Shown: positions 15,671 to 26,688, numbered from the stretch's first letter. The stretch is DNA of 64,000 nt from JAGQRJ01 sp041402045 (GCA_041402045.1 JAWKSZ010000009.1:62001-126000), one strand, 5' to 3'. Notes: a model not told the origin generated them from the letters alone. Made by a program: numbers and translations.

Positions 15671-16228
15671 CTACTTCTTGTCGCCGAAGCCCTTGCCGGC
15701 CTTCTTGCGGATGAACTCGCCGCGGTAGCGGACGCCCGTGTTGTCGCCGTACGGCGTGGGGGGCCGCTTGGAGCGAATCGTCGCCGCGAGCTGACCCACG
15801 GCCTGCTTGTCGGCGCCGGAGATGGTGAGCACCACCGGACGGCCCTTGTCGATCTTGACCTCGATCTCGCCGGGGACCTTGACATCGATCTTGTTGCTGA
15901 AGCCGATGTCGAGGGTCAGCGTATCGCCGTTGAGGTTGGCGCCGAAGCCGGTGCCGTGGATCTCGAGCACCTTTTGGAAGGGCTCCTTGACCCCCTTGAC
16001 CATGTTCGCGATCAGCGCGCGGGTCAGGCCCTGGAACGCGCGGTGCTGACGGTCGCCCGCCTTCTCCGCGCTGACCTTCACCTGCGAGCCCTCGACCGCG
16101 ATGTTCACGCCGTAGGGGAACGTGTGCTTGAGGTTGCCCTTGGGCCCCTCGACGTTCACCGTGCGCAGGTCGACGGCGACCTTGACCCCCGAGGGGATCT
16201 CGATCGGTTTCTTTCCTACACGAGACAT
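15671..16228 (-). CDS. rplF: 50S ribosomal protein L6
   Basis: 185 residues with the MSRVGKKPIEIPSGV start and both L6 repeats. The C-terminal signature reads TPYGDNTGVRYRGEFIRKKAGK; E. coli-type proteins have EPYKGKGVRY here, so a short variant loop is present. It is in normal order between rpsH and rplR. Confidence 0.97.
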   Translation of the reverse strand: MSRVGKKPIEIPSGVKVAVDLRTVNVEGPKGNLKHTFPYGVNIAVEGSQVKVSAEKAGDRQHRAFQGLTRALIANMVKGVKEPFQKVLEIHGTGFGANLNGDTLTLDIGFSNKIDVKVPGEIEVKIDKGRPVVLTISGADKQAVGQLAATIRSKRPPTPYGDNTGVRYRGEFIRKKAGKGFGDKK

Positions 16229-16241
16229 GTCGCCCTCGCCC

Positions 16242-16655
16242 TTAGTAAACGGTGGCCAGGATCTCGCCGCCCACGTTGCGCGCGCGCGCCTCGCGGTCGG
16301 AGAGGACCCCCTTGGAGGTGGACAGGATCGCGATACCCAGGCCGTTGAGCACGGGCCGCAGCTCCTGCGCCTTGGAATAGCGCCGACGTCCGGGCTTGGA
16401 CTCGCGCTTGATCACCTGAATGATGTCCTCGCCCTCGGGACCGTACTTCAGGTCGATCTCGAGCCAGCCCTGGGGGCCGATGCCGTCACCCGGCTGCGAG
16501 TCCATGCGGCGGAACCCGGTGATGTACCCTTCGCGCTCCAGCACCTCGGCGATGCGAGTCTTGAGCTTGCTCTGGGGCACCTTCACCCGGTCGGCGCGGA
16601 TGTGCAGCGCGTTGCGGATACGGGTCAGCATGTCGGCAATTGGATCGGTCATCAT
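16242..16655 (-). CDS. rpsH: 30S ribosomal protein S8
   Basis: 137 residues from the first of two adjacent ATGs (16655 or 16652). It starts TDPIADMLTRIRNA and has the family C-terminal segment LNGLGIAILSTSKGVLSDREA. The frame is open further upstream across rpsN, but that part is out of frame with S14 and not coding. S8 binds the central domain of 16S rRNA and in other bacteria also regulates its operon. Confidence 0.97.
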   Translation of the reverse strand: MMTDPIADMLTRIRNALHIRADRVKVPQSKLKTRIAEVLEREGYITGFRRMDSQPGDGIGPQGWLEIDLKYGPEGEDIIQVIKRESKPGRRRYSKAQELRPVLNGLGIAILSTSKGVLSDREARARNVGGEILATVY

Positions 16656-16660
16656 AGGAC

Positions 16661-16846
16661 TTACCAGCTCGCCTTCTTGACGCCCGGAATGCGGCCCTGG
16701 AGGGCCAACGTCCGGAAGCAGATCCTGCAGATGTTGAACTTGCGGTAATAGGCCTTGGAACGGCCGCACAGGTCGCAGCGGTTGTAGGCGCGCGTGCTGA
16801 ACTTCGGCGCGCGCTTCGCCTTCACCTTGAGAGAGGTCCGAGCCAT
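16661..16846 (-). CDS. rpsN: 30S ribosomal protein S14, zinc-binding type
   Basis: 61 residues, the length of the zinc-containing form. Two Cys pairs (CDLC and CRIC) bind one Zn ion. The ending LALQGRIPGVKKASW is canonical. It lies between rplE and rpsH with gaps of two and five bases. Confidence 0.97.
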   Translation of the reverse strand: MARTSLKVKAKRAPKFSTRAYNRCDLCGRSKAYYRKFNICRICFRTLALQGRIPGVKKASW

Positions 16847-16848
16847 GC

Positions 16849-17511
16849 CTAACCCTCCGCTGCGATGAGCTGAACGGGGTGGTTCTTGAAGGGGAAGCCC
16901 ATGAGCCGCAGCAGCTCACGCGCTTCGTCGTCGGTCCGGGCCGTGGTCGCGACCGCCAGGTTCATTCCGTTCTGGAAGTCGACCGTGTCGGCGCGCAGCT
17001 CGGGGAAGGCGAGCTGATCGGGGAGCCCGAAGTTGTAGTTCCCGCGGCGATCGAAGGACTTCGGCGAGAGGCCGCGGAAGTCACGGAGCCGGGGGATCAC
17101 CAGCGAGAGCAGGCGATCGAGGAACTCGTACATCCGCGCCTTGCGCAGCGTGACCCTGAGGCCGACCGCCATGCCCTCGCGGAGCTTGAAGTTCGCCACC
17201 GACATGCGAGCCCGGGTCACCTGCGGACGCTGTCCGGTGACCATCTCGATCTCGTCGAGGAAGGTGTTCAGCTTGCGGGGGTTCTCGTGGGCGTCGCCCA
17301 CCCCCATGCTGAGCACGATCTTCGTGATCCGCGGGACCTGCATCGTGGAGGTGTAGCCGAACTGCTCCTTGAGCTTCGGCACGACCACCTCGTTGTAGTG
17401 CTTCTTCAGGCGCGGGGCCGGAATCGGCTCGCTCGGCGGACCGGTGAGCTTCTTCTTGGGCTGGGCCTTGAAGGAGATCGACGCGCGACCCGCGTCAGTT
17501 TTCTTCGCCAT
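16849..17511 (-). CDS. rplE: 50S ribosomal protein L5
   Basis: 220 residues. The body from LKKHYNEVVVPKLKEQFGYT onward is standard L5, including VLSMGVGDA, the GLRVTLR segment and the 5S rRNA-binding region FRGLSPKSFD with RGNYNFGL. An N-terminal extension of about 35 residues, rich in Lys and Pro, is not part of the usual protein. Confidence 0.97.
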   Translation of the reverse strand: MAKKTDAGRASISFKAQPKKKLTGPPSEPIPAPRLKKHYNEVVVPKLKEQFGYTSTMQVPRITKIVLSMGVGDAHENPRKLNTFLDEIEMVTGQRPQVTRARMSVANFKLREGMAVGLRVTLRKARMYEFLDRLLSLVIPRLRDFRGLSPKSFDRRGNYNFGLPDQLAFPELRADTVDFQNGMNLAVATTARTDDEARELLRLMGFPFKNHPVQLIAAEG

Positions 17512-17519
17512 GATTCCGC

Positions 17520-17822
17520 CTAGTCAACCTTGCGCACTTTGCAGGCGTGGATCGGCTCCTCGCGCTGCAAGCGCCCGCCCTGCGGGTTTTGTTGGGTCCG
17601 CTTGAGGTGCTTCCACTTCCGGTTCACACCCTGGACCACGACCATGCCCTCCGAGGGGATCGCGCGCAGCACGCGCCCGCGGGTGCCCTTCTCGGCGCCG
17701 CTGATCACCTCGACGGTGTCGTCCTTCTTGACGTGAAGCTTCTCGAGGTGCTTCGTGCCCTTCGGCTTCGCGCCGACCTTGGCCCGCAGGTAGTTCTTGC
17801 GGATCGTTCCAATCCGAGGCAT
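17520..17822 (-). CDS. rplX: 50S ribosomal protein L24
   Basis: 100 residues. The KOW motif is clear (KDDTVEVISGAEKGTRGRVLRA), followed by VQGVNRKWKHLKRTQQNP and GGRLQREEPIHACKV. The N-terminus is about 20 residues longer than in short forms. It overlaps rplN by one base. Confidence 0.96.
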   Translation of the reverse strand: MPRIGTIRKNYLRAKVGAKPKGTKHLEKLHVKKDDTVEVISGAEKGTRGRVLRAIPSEGMVVVQGVNRKWKHLKRTQQNPQGGRLQREEPIHACKVRKVD

Positions 17823-18196
17823 TACACGACCTCCTGAGCGAGCGAAATGATCTTGGTGAACTTCCGCGCGCGCAGCTCACGGGCGACCGCGCCGAAGATG
17901 CGCGTGCCCTTGGGGTTCTTCGACACGGGGTCCGTGATGATCACCATCGCGTTGCGGTCGAAGCGGATCCAGCTCCCGTCGTCGCGGCGATAGCGCTTCT
18001 TCTGGCGCACGATCACGCCCTTGACCACGTCGCCCTTCTTCACGTCCGCGCCCGGGGAGGACTGGCGGACGTGGGCCACGATGATGTCGCCCAGCTCGGC
18101 GAACCGAGTGTTCGACTTCCCCAGGACCCGAATCATCTTGGCTCGCTTGGCGCCGGTGTTGTCGGCGACGTCGAGCTCGCTCTCCATCTGGATCAT
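17822..18196 (-). CDS. rplN: 50S ribosomal protein L14
   Basis: 124 residues starting MIQMESELDVADNTGAKR. It has the GDIIVAHVRQSSPGADVKKGD strand region and the conserved GTRIFGAVARELR C-terminal motif. It is in standard order between rpsQ and rplX. Confidence 0.97.
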   Translation of the reverse strand: MIQMESELDVADNTGAKRAKMIRVLGKSNTRFAELGDIIVAHVRQSSPGADVKKGDVVKGVIVRQKKRYRRDDGSWIRFDRNAMVIITDPVSKNPKGTRIFGAVARELRARKFTKIISLAQEVV

Positions 18197-18202
18197 GGCG
18201 AA

Positions 18203-18499
18203 CTACTCCTGGCCGGCCTGCTTCAGCACGGAGACCAGGCGAAAGCGCTTGGTCTTGCTGAAGGGACGGCACTCCGCGATCTCGACGAAGTCGCCGACCT
18301 TGGCGGTCTCCTTGGCGTCGTGAGCGTGGAGGTTGGTGTGGCGGGTGATGTACTTCTTGTACTTCTTGTGCATGACCCGGCGCTCCACCGCGACCACGAT
18401 GGTCTGGGTGTTGTTCGCCGACTTCACCAGGCCCCGGAAGCGGGCCCGGTTACCCCGGTCGCCGCTGGCGTATTGCCGCTCGCGCGTCTGCTCGGACAT
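18203..18499 (-). CDS. rpsQ: 30S ribosomal protein S17
   Basis: 98 residues. The OB-fold core contains TIVVAVERRVMHKKYKKYI, HDAKETAKVGDFVEIAECRPFSKTKRFRLV, matching S17. The N-terminal 15 residues (EQTRERQYASGDRGN) are a non-conserved extension. Confidence 0.96.
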   Translation of the reverse strand: MSEQTRERQYASGDRGNRARFRGLVKSANNTQTIVVAVERRVMHKKYKKYITRHTNLHAHDAKETAKVGDFVEIAECRPFSKTKRFRLVSVLKQAGQE

Positions 18500-18502
18500 G
18501 GC

Positions 18503-18721
18503 TTAGCTCTCCTTCGCGGCCGGCGCGGCCGCTTGCACCGAGCGCTCGCGCAGCACGGTGTTGATCCGAGCCACCCGCTTGCGCAGGTCACGGATCTGAC
18601 GGGTGTTCTCCACCGACTCGGTCACGGCAGCCATCCGCATGCGGAACTGCTGCTCGCGCGCGTCGGCGAGGGCCTTCTCCAGCTCCTCGCTGGGCATGCC
18701 TCGGATCTCGTCCAGCTTCAC
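18503..18721 (-). CDS. rpmC: 50S ribosomal protein L29
   Basis: 72 residues, two helices. It starts MKLDEIRGMPSEELEKAL and has the typical REQQFRMRMAA and IARI-like (KRVARINTVL) segments. It overlaps the end of rplP by four bases, implying coupled translation. Confidence 0.95.
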   Translation of the reverse strand: MKLDEIRGMPSEELEKALADAREQQFRMRMAAVTESVENTRQIRDLRKRVARINTVLRERSVQAAAPAAKES

Positions 18722-19134
18722 ATCACCCTCCGCGGCACGTAGCGCACCTTGACCGGGAGCTTGTGGGCCACGCGAGCGAAGGCCTGCTTGGCCACCGCCT
18801 CGGGGACGCCACCGATCTCGTAGAGGATCTTCCCGGGGCGAACCTCGGCGGCCCAGTACTCCGGCTCGCCCTTGCCCTTACCCATGCGCGTCTCCTGCGG
18901 AATGCAGGTGATCGGCTTGTGGGGGAACATCCGAATGTAGAGCTTGCCTTCGCCTCCGAGGAAGCGGTTGGCCGCGATACGAGCCGCCTCGATGACCTGG
19001 GCCGAAACCCAGCCCGCCTCGAGGGCCATCAGCCCGTGCTCGCCGAGCGTCACGCGGTTGCCGCGGCTCGCGAAGCCGCTGAGCCGACCGCGGTGCACCT
19101 TCCGGTGCTTGACGCGCTTGGGCATGTTCGCCAT
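18718..19134 (-). CDS. rplP: 50S ribosomal protein L16
   Basis: 138 residues. It has the KHRKVHRGRL start, GNRVTLGEHGLMALE, the IRMFPHKPIT motif near the A site, and TRMGKGKGEPEYWAAEVRPGKIL. It is in standard order after rpsC. Confidence 0.97.
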   Translation of the reverse strand: MANMPKRVKHRKVHRGRLSGFASRGNRVTLGEHGLMALEAGWVSAQVIEAARIAANRFLGGEGKLYIRMFPHKPITCIPQETRMGKGKGEPEYWAAEVRPGKILYEIGGVPEAVAKQAFARVAHKLPVKVRYVPRRVM

Positions 19135-19156
19135 GGGTCTTGCCTTTCCTGTCTAC

Positions 19157-19876
19157 CTAGCTGCTCGCGCCGTCTTGGGACGCAGGAGCAGCCGCGGGGG
19201 CCGGAGCCGCCTTGGTCAACTGGTGAGCGGTCTTGCGCACGCGCTCGGGGCGCAGGCCGCGGTAGACCCAGCACTTCACGCCGATCGACCCGTGGGTCGT
19301 GATCGCCAGAGCGAAGCCGTAGTCGATGTCCGCGCGCAGGGTCTGCAGGGGGATCGAGCCCTCCTGGCTGCTCTCGGTGCGGGCCATTTCGTGGCCGCCG
19401 AGGCGCCCGCTCACCTGGATCCGGCAGCCCTTCGCGCCGGCGCCCATGGTCAGCTCCAGGGACTTCTTGATCACGCGGCGGAAGCTCATGCGCTTCTTGA
19501 GCTGCTCGCCCACGCCCTCGGCCACGAGCTGCGCGTCGAGCTCGGGGCGGTCGATCTCGATGATCTTGAGGTCGACCTTCTTCTTGGTGATCCGGGCCAG
19601 GTCGTCCTTGAGCTTGTCGACCTTGGCGCCCTTGCGACCAATGATCACGCCGGGGCGCGCGGTGCGGATGATCACCGTGACCTCGCCACCCTCGGTCTTG
19701 CGCTCGATGTCGACCCGGGGGATCCCCGCGAAGCCATACTCCTTCTTGACGGCCTCACGGATCTGCTGGTCCTCGACGAGCAGGGGGCCGAAGTCACGCT
19801 TGCGCGCGTACCACCGCGACCGCCACTCCTCGGTGACGCCGACGCGGAAGCCGGTGGGGCGAACCTTCTGTCCCAC
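19157..19876 (-). CDS. rpsC: 30S ribosomal protein S3
   Basis: 239 residues. It starts MGQKVRPTGFRVGVTEEWRSRWYA. The KH domain has the GRKGAKVD motif, and the C-terminal domain has GCRIQVSGRLGGHEMARTE. S3 lies at the mRNA entry channel. An Ala/Pro-rich tail ends the protein. Confidence 0.97.
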   Translation of the reverse strand: MGQKVRPTGFRVGVTEEWRSRWYARKRDFGPLLVEDQQIREAVKKEYGFAGIPRVDIERKTEGGEVTVIIRTARPGVIIGRKGAKVDKLKDDLARITKKKVDLKIIEIDRPELDAQLVAEGVGEQLKKRMSFRRVIKKSLELTMGAGAKGCRIQVSGRLGGHEMARTESSQEGSIPLQTLRADIDYGFALAITTHGSIGVKCWVYRGLRPERVRKTAHQLTKAAPAPAAAPASQDGASS

Positions 19877-19880
19877 GGTG

Positions 19881-20318
19881 CTACTTCCCTTCCGGCTTGG
19901 GCCGGAGATGAATGGTGAGGTGGGAGAAATACTTGCGGTACGGATACGCCGAGCCGCGAGCGCGGGGACGCCAGCGCTTGTGGCGCGGGCCGTCGTCGGC
20001 GCGAGCCTCGTGCACGTAGAGGTCGTCCACGTCGAGGTCCGGCTGGGGCTCCAGCAGGGCTCGCTCGGTGTTGCGGATCGCCTCGTTGTCGATCGCCTGG
20101 TCGGCGTTTGCGATGGCGCTCTTGAGCACCTTGTCGATCAGGAACGCAGCGCGCTTCGTGCTGAAGCGGAGCTGGTCGAGGGCCTCCGAGACGGGCATGC
20201 CCCGGATCATGTCCATGACCAGCCGCGCCTTCTGCGGCGAGATCTTGGCGAAGCGGTGGCTGGCCCGGAACTCCGGGGCCTCCACGGCGTCGTTTCGCTT
20301 GAGCTTGGTCTTAGCCAC
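19881..20318 (-). CDS. rplV: 50S ribosomal protein L22
   Basis: 145 residues, with extensions at both ends. The core ISPQKARLVMDMIRGMPVSEAL and the ANAD region are typical. The usual tunnel hairpin GPxxKRWRPRARGSAxP is present as GPRHKRWRPRARGSAYP. It follows rpsS with an 11-base gap. Confidence 0.96.
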   Translation of the reverse strand: MAKTKLKRNDAVEAPEFRASHRFAKISPQKARLVMDMIRGMPVSEALDQLRFSTKRAAFLIDKVLKSAIANADQAIDNEAIRNTERALLEPQPDLDVDDLYVHEARADDGPRHKRWRPRARGSAYPYRKYFSHLTIHLRPKPEGK

Positions 20319-20329
20319 GTCTAGACCCC

Positions 20330-20596
20330 TTACTTCTTGCGCCCGGTGTGACCGCGGAAGATGCGGGTCGGCGAGAACTCACCCAGCTTGTGGCCGACCA
20401 TGTCCTCGACCACGAACACCTTGGGGTAGATCTTGCCGTTGTGGACCTCGAAGGTGTGGCCCACGAACTCGGGAACGATGGTCGAACGCCGCGCCCAGGT
20501 CTTGATCGGAGTGCGGTCGCCGCTCTCCTTTTGACCCATGACCTTCTTGAGCAGCTTGAGGTCGACGTAAGGACCCTTCTTGATCGAGCGTCCCAT
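20330..20596 (-). CDS. rpsS: 30S ribosomal protein S19
   Basis: 88 residues. It starts MGRSIKKGPYVDLKLLKKV and has TWARRSTIVPEFVGHTFEVHNGK and HKLGEFSPTRIFRGHTG, all diagnostic of S19. It is in standard order between rplB and rplV. Confidence 0.97.
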   Translation of the reverse strand: MGRSIKKGPYVDLKLLKKVMGQKESGDRTPIKTWARRSTIVPEFVGHTFEVHNGKIYPKVFVVEDMVGHKLGEFSPTRIFRGHTGRKK

Positions 20597-20599
20597 GGC

Positions 20600-21448
20600 T
20601 TACTTCCTCCCGCGCTTCTTGCGACGGCGGACGATGAACTTGTCTCCGGGCTGGTTCCGCTTGCGCGTCTTCTTGCCCTTGCTCTGCAGGCCCGTGGGGC
20701 CCATGGGGTGACGGCCACCCGAGCGCCGGCTCTCACCACCGCCCATGGGGTGATCGTGCGGGTTCATGGCGCAGCCGCGGCTGTAGGGGCGGTAGCCCAT
20801 CCAGCGGTGCCGACCGGCCTTGCCGATCACGATCGTGTTGTGCTCGGTGTTGCCGAGCTGACCCAGGGTCGCGCGGCAGTCGAGGTGCACCTTGCGCATC
20901 TCGCCCGAGGGCAGCTGGATCGTGGCCCAGGTCCCCTCCTTGGCCATGAGCTTGACCAAGGTCCCCGCGGCGCGGCCGAGCTGGCCGCCGCGACCCGGCT
21001 GGAGCTCCACGTTGTGGATCACGAGGCCGGTGGGGATGTTGCGCAGCGGGAGCGCGTTGCCCACGCGGGGCTCGGCGCCGGGGCCGCTCTGCACCTCGTC
21101 CCCCGCGTTCAGGCCCAGCGGCGCGAGGATGTAGGCCTTCTCGCCGTCGCTGTAGTGCAGCAGCGCGATGCGGGCGGTGCGGTTCGGGTCGTACTCGATG
21201 GAGACGACCTTGGCCGGGACCCCGTCCTTCTTGCGCTTGAAGTCGATCAGGCGGTACTTCGACTTGTGCCCGCCGCCGATGTGGCGCGCGGTCACGCAGC
21301 CGTGGTGGTTACGCCCACCGCTCTTCTTGATCTTCTGCAGCAGCGACTTGGTCGGCTTGTTGCGGTTCTTGTAGGTCAGCTCCGACCAGTCGGAGACCTG
21401 CATGCCGCGACGGCCGGGCGAAGTCGGATTGAGGTTCCTGACACCCAT
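20600..21448 (-). CDS. rplB: 50S ribosomal protein L2
   Basis: 282 residues. It has RRGMQVSDWSELTYKNR near the start, GRNHHGCVTARHIGGGHK and the peptidyl-transferase-proximal loop with RGCAMNPHDHPMGGGE. The universally conserved His (His229 in E. coli numbering) lies in NPHDHP. It is in standard S10-operon order. Confidence 0.97.
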   Translation of the reverse strand: MGVRNLNPTSPGRRGMQVSDWSELTYKNRNKPTKSLLQKIKKSGGRNHHGCVTARHIGGGHKSKYRLIDFKRKKDGVPAKVVSIEYDPNRTARIALLHYSDGEKAYILAPLGLNAGDEVQSGPGAEPRVGNALPLRNIPTGLVIHNVELQPGRGGQLGRAAGTLVKLMAKEGTWATIQLPSGEMRKVHLDCRATLGQLGNTEHNTIVIGKAGRHRWMGYRPYSRGCAMNPHDHPMGGGESRRSGGRHPMGPTGLQSKGKKTRKRNQPGDKFIVRRRKKRGRK

Positions 21449-21451
21449 GGC

Positions 21452-21742
21452 TTAGCCCTCGATCGTCTGGCCTTCGGCCAGTGTCACCAGCGCCAGCTTC
21501 ACGCTGGGGCCGTGGTCCCACCCGGTGCGGACGCGACGAGGCTTGCCCTTGCGGGTCCGCGTGGTGATCTTCGTCACCGTCACGTCCGGCCAGAGGTCCT
21601 TGATCGCTTGCCGGATCTGGATCTTGTTCGCGCGGCGGTCCACCTCGAAGCCGTAGGTGTTGAACAGCTCGGTGAGGCGGCTCACCTTCTCGGTGATCAG
21701 CGGCCGCTTGATGATCTGGTAGGCGTCCAGGTTGATCGCCAT
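21452..21742 (-). CDS. rplW: 50S ribosomal protein L23
   Basis: 96 residues. It starts with AYQIIKRPLITEKVSRLTE, contains FEVDRRANKIQIRQAI, and has the TRTRKGKPRRVRTG loop that in the family reaches the exit-tunnel region. It docks SRP and trigger factor at the exit site in known ribosomes. Confidence 0.96.
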   Translation of the reverse strand: MAINLDAYQIIKRPLITEKVSRLTELFNTYGFEVDRRANKIQIRQAIKDLWPDVTVTKITTRTRKGKPRRVRTGWDHGPSVKLALVTLAEGQTIEG

Positions 21743-21746
21743 CGTC

Positions 21747-22463
21747 CTACTCCCCCGCCGCGGCGGTGTCAGCGCCCTTCACGTCGGTGCCCGTGCCCTT
21801 GCGCGTGCCCTTCGGCTTGCGCCCGCGCTTCGGCGCGGAGGGCTTGGCGTTGAGCGCCTCGAGCGCCGCCTGGTCGATCACCAGGTACTTGTGCGCGGCC
21901 ACGTGCCGCGCGTTGAGCTCCTCGGCCGGCACCACGGTCACCCCGGGGACGTTGCGCCCAGCGAGGTAGACGTTGCGCTTGATGCCGCTGGTCGCGACGC
22001 AGGCCGTCGCCACCCCCAGCTCGAGACCGCCCAGGAGGCCGGTCATGTGCTTGGTCTTGGGCTCGGCGAAGTCGAGCCCGTTGATCACGTGGACCTCGCC
22101 GTCCTTGGCCTTGCCCAGGATCGCCGAGCGCAGCGCGGCTTGGCGCTGCTTGCGCGGCATGTGGTAGCTGTAATCCCGCGGCTTGGGCCCGTGGATCACG
22201 CCGCCGCCCTTGCGGGTGCCGCTCTTGCGGTTGCCCGCGCGGGCGCGACCGGTGCCCTTTTGCTTGTAGAGCTTCTTGGTCGAGCCGGCGATCTCGGCGC
22301 GGGTCTTGGTGCAGTGGCTGCCCTGCCGCTGGTTGGCGTGGTACATCACCGCCGCGGCGTGGATCAGGCGGTTCTTGACCTTCCCGCCGAAGTTGCCCTC
22401 CTCCAGCGAGACGCTGCCCTGAGCGTTCCCGGAGAGGTCCTTGGTCTTGAGTTCGAGCGCCAT
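21747..22463 (-). CDS. rplD: 50S ribosomal protein L4
   Basis: 238 residues. The extended tunnel loop is clear (KKLYKQKGTGRARAGNRKSG with GGGVIHGPKPRDYSY). The C-terminal domain carries an extra basic tail (APKRGRKPKGTRKG). In E. coli L4 represses the S10 operon through its leader; no such leader structure could be confirmed here. Confidence 0.96.
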   Translation of the reverse strand: MALELKTKDLSGNAQGSVSLEEGNFGGKVKNRLIHAAAVMYHANQRQGSHCTKTRAEIAGSTKKLYKQKGTGRARAGNRKSGTRKGGGVIHGPKPRDYSYHMPRKQRQAALRSAILGKAKDGEVHVINGLDFAEPKTKHMTGLLGGLELGVATACVATSGIKRNVYLAGRNVPGVTVVPAEELNARHVAAHKYLVIDQAALEALNAKPSAPKRGRKPKGTRKGTGTDVKGADTAAAGE

Positions 22464-22465
22464 TG

Positions 22466-23122
22466 CTAGCCCCTGACTGCCTTGCGCACGACCACGTATC
22501 CGCCGTTGGGCCCGGGGACCGCGCCGCTGACGTAGATCAGGTTGTGCTCGTTCTCTACCTTGACGACCTTCAGGTTGCGCACGGTGCGCTTGACCGCGCC
22601 CATGTGACCCGGCATGCGCTTGCCAGGGATCACGCGGGCCGGCGTGGTGCCGGCGCCGGTCGAGCCGGGCTCGCGGTAGTTCTTCGAGCCGTGGGTCTTG
22701 GGACCGCGCTGGAAGCCGTGGCGCTTGATCACGCCCTGGAAGCCGCGACCCTTCGAGGTGCCCGAGACGTCGACCTTCTTGACGTCCGAGAACACCTCGA
22801 CGGTGACGACGCTCCCGGCCTCGGGCGCGCTCTCGCCATCACCCAGACGCACCTCCTTGAGGCGGCGGTGGGGCTGGACGCCGTGGCGCTTGTAGTGGCC
22901 GACGAGGGGCTTGGTCCCGCGGGGGTCGCCCTGGCCGCCGTTGCGGTTCTGGAGCTCGTCGAAGCCGAGCTGAACGGCGTCGTAGCCGTCCTTGCCGTCC
23001 TTGCTCTTGACCTGCACGACGGTGCACGGCCCGGCCTGGATCACGGTGACGGGGTGGCACTTCCCGTCGTCGTCCCAGAGCTGGCTCATGCCGATCTTCT
23101 TGCCCAACAGCGTGGAGAGCAT
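22466..23122 (-). CDS. rplC: 50S ribosomal protein L3
   Basis: 218 residues from the ATG at 23122; the longer open frame upstream overlaps rpsJ and is not used. It has LLGKKIGMSQLWDD at the start, the GFQGVIKRHGFQRGPKTHGS loop approaching the peptidyl transferase centre, and GKRMPGHMG. It lies directly after rpsJ. Confidence 0.97.
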   Translation of the reverse strand: MLSTLLGKKIGMSQLWDDDGKCHPVTVIQAGPCTVVQVKSKDGKDGYDAVQLGFDELQNRNGGQGDPRGTKPLVGHYKRHGVQPHRRLKEVRLGDGESAPEAGSVVTVEVFSDVKKVDVSGTSKGRGFQGVIKRHGFQRGPKTHGSKNYREPGSTGAGTTPARVIPGKRMPGHMGAVKRTVRNLKVVKVENEHNLIYVSGAVPGPNGGYVVVRKAVRG

Positions 23123-23133
23123 GGTGACCTCGC

Positions 23134-23436
23134 TTACGCCTTGACGGTGATGTGCACGCCGGCGGGCAGGGTCACGAGGGTGATCTCGTTGACGGTGCTC
23201 GCGGTCGCGTCGGTGATGTCGATCAGGCGCTTGTGGGTGCGCATCTCGAACTGCTCGCGGGACTTCTTGTCCACGTGGGGCGAGCGGAGGACGGTGTAGC
23301 GCTCGATGCGAGTGGGGAGCGGGATCGGGCCCGCGACCTTGGCACCGGTGGCGCGCGCCTTGTTGACCAACTCCACGGCAGACCGATCGAGGGTCTCGTG
23401 GTCGTAGGCCTCCATGCGAATGCGGATGCGTTCCAT
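23134..23436 (-). CDS. rpsJ: 30S ribosomal protein S10
   Basis: 100 residues. It has IRIRMEAYDHETLDRSA, GPIPLPTRIERYTVLRSPHVDKKSREQFEMRTHKR in standard form (split here only by my reading), and the VEI-type C-terminus replaced by LPAGVHITVKA. It is the first gene of the S10 operon. tuf, often located just before it, is absent. Confidence 0.97.
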   Translation of the reverse strand: MERIRIRMEAYDHETLDRSAVELVNKARATGAKVAGPIPLPTRIERYTVLRSPHVDKKSREQFEMRTHKRLIDITDATASTVNEITLVTLPAGVHITVKA

Positions 23437-23841
23437 GATCGTCGACCTTCACGCGGCCCGGCGCAGAGCACCAAAGCACGCCTGAGTGGCCCCTGCGGGC
23501 CGTTGTGGGCGTCTAGCGCCCGAAATGGTTATTCGTCACTGATGGCTTGCGAAAGGTCCGTAGACACGAGTGCCCACGCGCGATCACCAACCACGAAGCG
23601 CAGAGGTTAAGCCCTCCCGAAGGTGGGGTCAACCGCGAATCCCAAAACGTTTTAGGGCGCGTCGAGACGCTCGCGGCGACCCCCGACGGGTCGATGGCGC
23701 CCGCCTCCTAGAAACCATAACGCGCGCGAAAGCAGCCGCTTACCGGGCCCAGGTGCATCCAGCGTGCATTGTGCACCCTCGGCGGGCGCGATCGCCCAGA
23801 TCGCGGCGAGACATCCCGCGAGAACCACCGTAGACTCCGGC
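23437..23841 (-). promoter_or_regulatory. Leader and promoter region of the S10 operon
   Basis: A gene-free stretch of 405 bases. On the minus strand TTGACC (23632-23627) and TAACCT (23609-23604) are separated by 17 bases, a good sigma-70-type promoter. Transcription would start near 23597 and leave a leader of about 160 bases before rpsJ, long enough for autoregulation by a ribosomal protein. I could not resolve a conserved L4-binding structure. Confidence 0.55.
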
Positions 23842-24535
23842 GTGCTCGACGTCCGTTGCCCCTACTGCCACGACGCGCTCGCCAGCGACGACGCCTTGGC
23901 GTGCGAGGCCTGCGGCGCCCCCCACCACCCGGGCTGCTTCGCTGAACACGGCGGCTGCTCGGTGCACGCCTGCCCGTCCCGGCGCGCGGCGCACGAGGCC
24001 GAGCCCCTCGCCAGCCGCAGCCTGCACGAGCAGTGGGCGGCGGGAGCCGCGGCGGGCCGCGCGGGCGACGGGCCCGGCTGGCGCGTGCTGCTCGAGCGCC
24101 TGCGCGGGCGCCACGCCTGCCCGGGCTGCGGCGACGAGGCCGCGGGCCCGCTGCTCGCGCGCTGCACAGGCTGCGGCGCGCTCTCCCACCCCGACTGCCT
24201 GGAGGCCGGGGGCGGCTGCACGCGCGCCGCGTGCCGGGCGCTGGGCCTCGGCCACGAGCTGCTCCCCGCGGCGCGCGCGCGCTGGCGCAGCCGGCGCCAG
24301 GCCGCGAGGCACCTGCGCTTCGCGGGGCTGTTCTTCCTGCCCTCGCGCTCTACCTGCTGCTCGTGGGCTCGGGCCCGCTGGTGTGGGCGCTGGCCGCCGC
24401 GGCGAGCGCGCCGCTGACCTACGCCCAGCTCGCGCTGTGGGGCCTGGGTCGCGAACCCGTCGACGACGCCCCGCGTCCCCGCGCGCCAAGCCGCAGAAGG
24501 AGCGTCGGGGCGAGGACGAGCGGCTCAAGGCCTGA
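23842..24535 (+). CDS. Cys-rich zinc-binding membrane protein (two frame breaks)
   Basis: A plus-strand gene between fusA and rpsJ. A GTG at 23842 starts LDVRCPYCHDALASDDALACEACGAPHHPGCF, a RING/RanBP2-like Cys-His cluster. A second similar cluster (CPGCGDEAAGPLLARC, then HPDC) follows. Continuing to a hydrophobic hairpin (ALYLLLVGSGPLVWAL, ASAPLTYAQLALWGL) needs a shift near 24340-24350. Reaching the natural ending (PQKERRGEDERLKA, stop 24535) needs another near 24480-24490. Corrected, it has about 230 residues and ends seven bases from fusA, tail to tail. Function not recognised; a membrane-anchored zinc protein is the most that can be said. Confidence 0.65.
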
Positions 24536-24541
24536 GCCGCC

Positions 24542-26688
<2,147 letters not shown>

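Noticed and set aside
23740..24541. C-terminal extension of EF-G as read in the unbroken frame
   Set aside because: It is out of frame with the conserved EF-G ending, overlaps the zinc protein gene on the other strand, and has low-complexity Arg/Ala composition.
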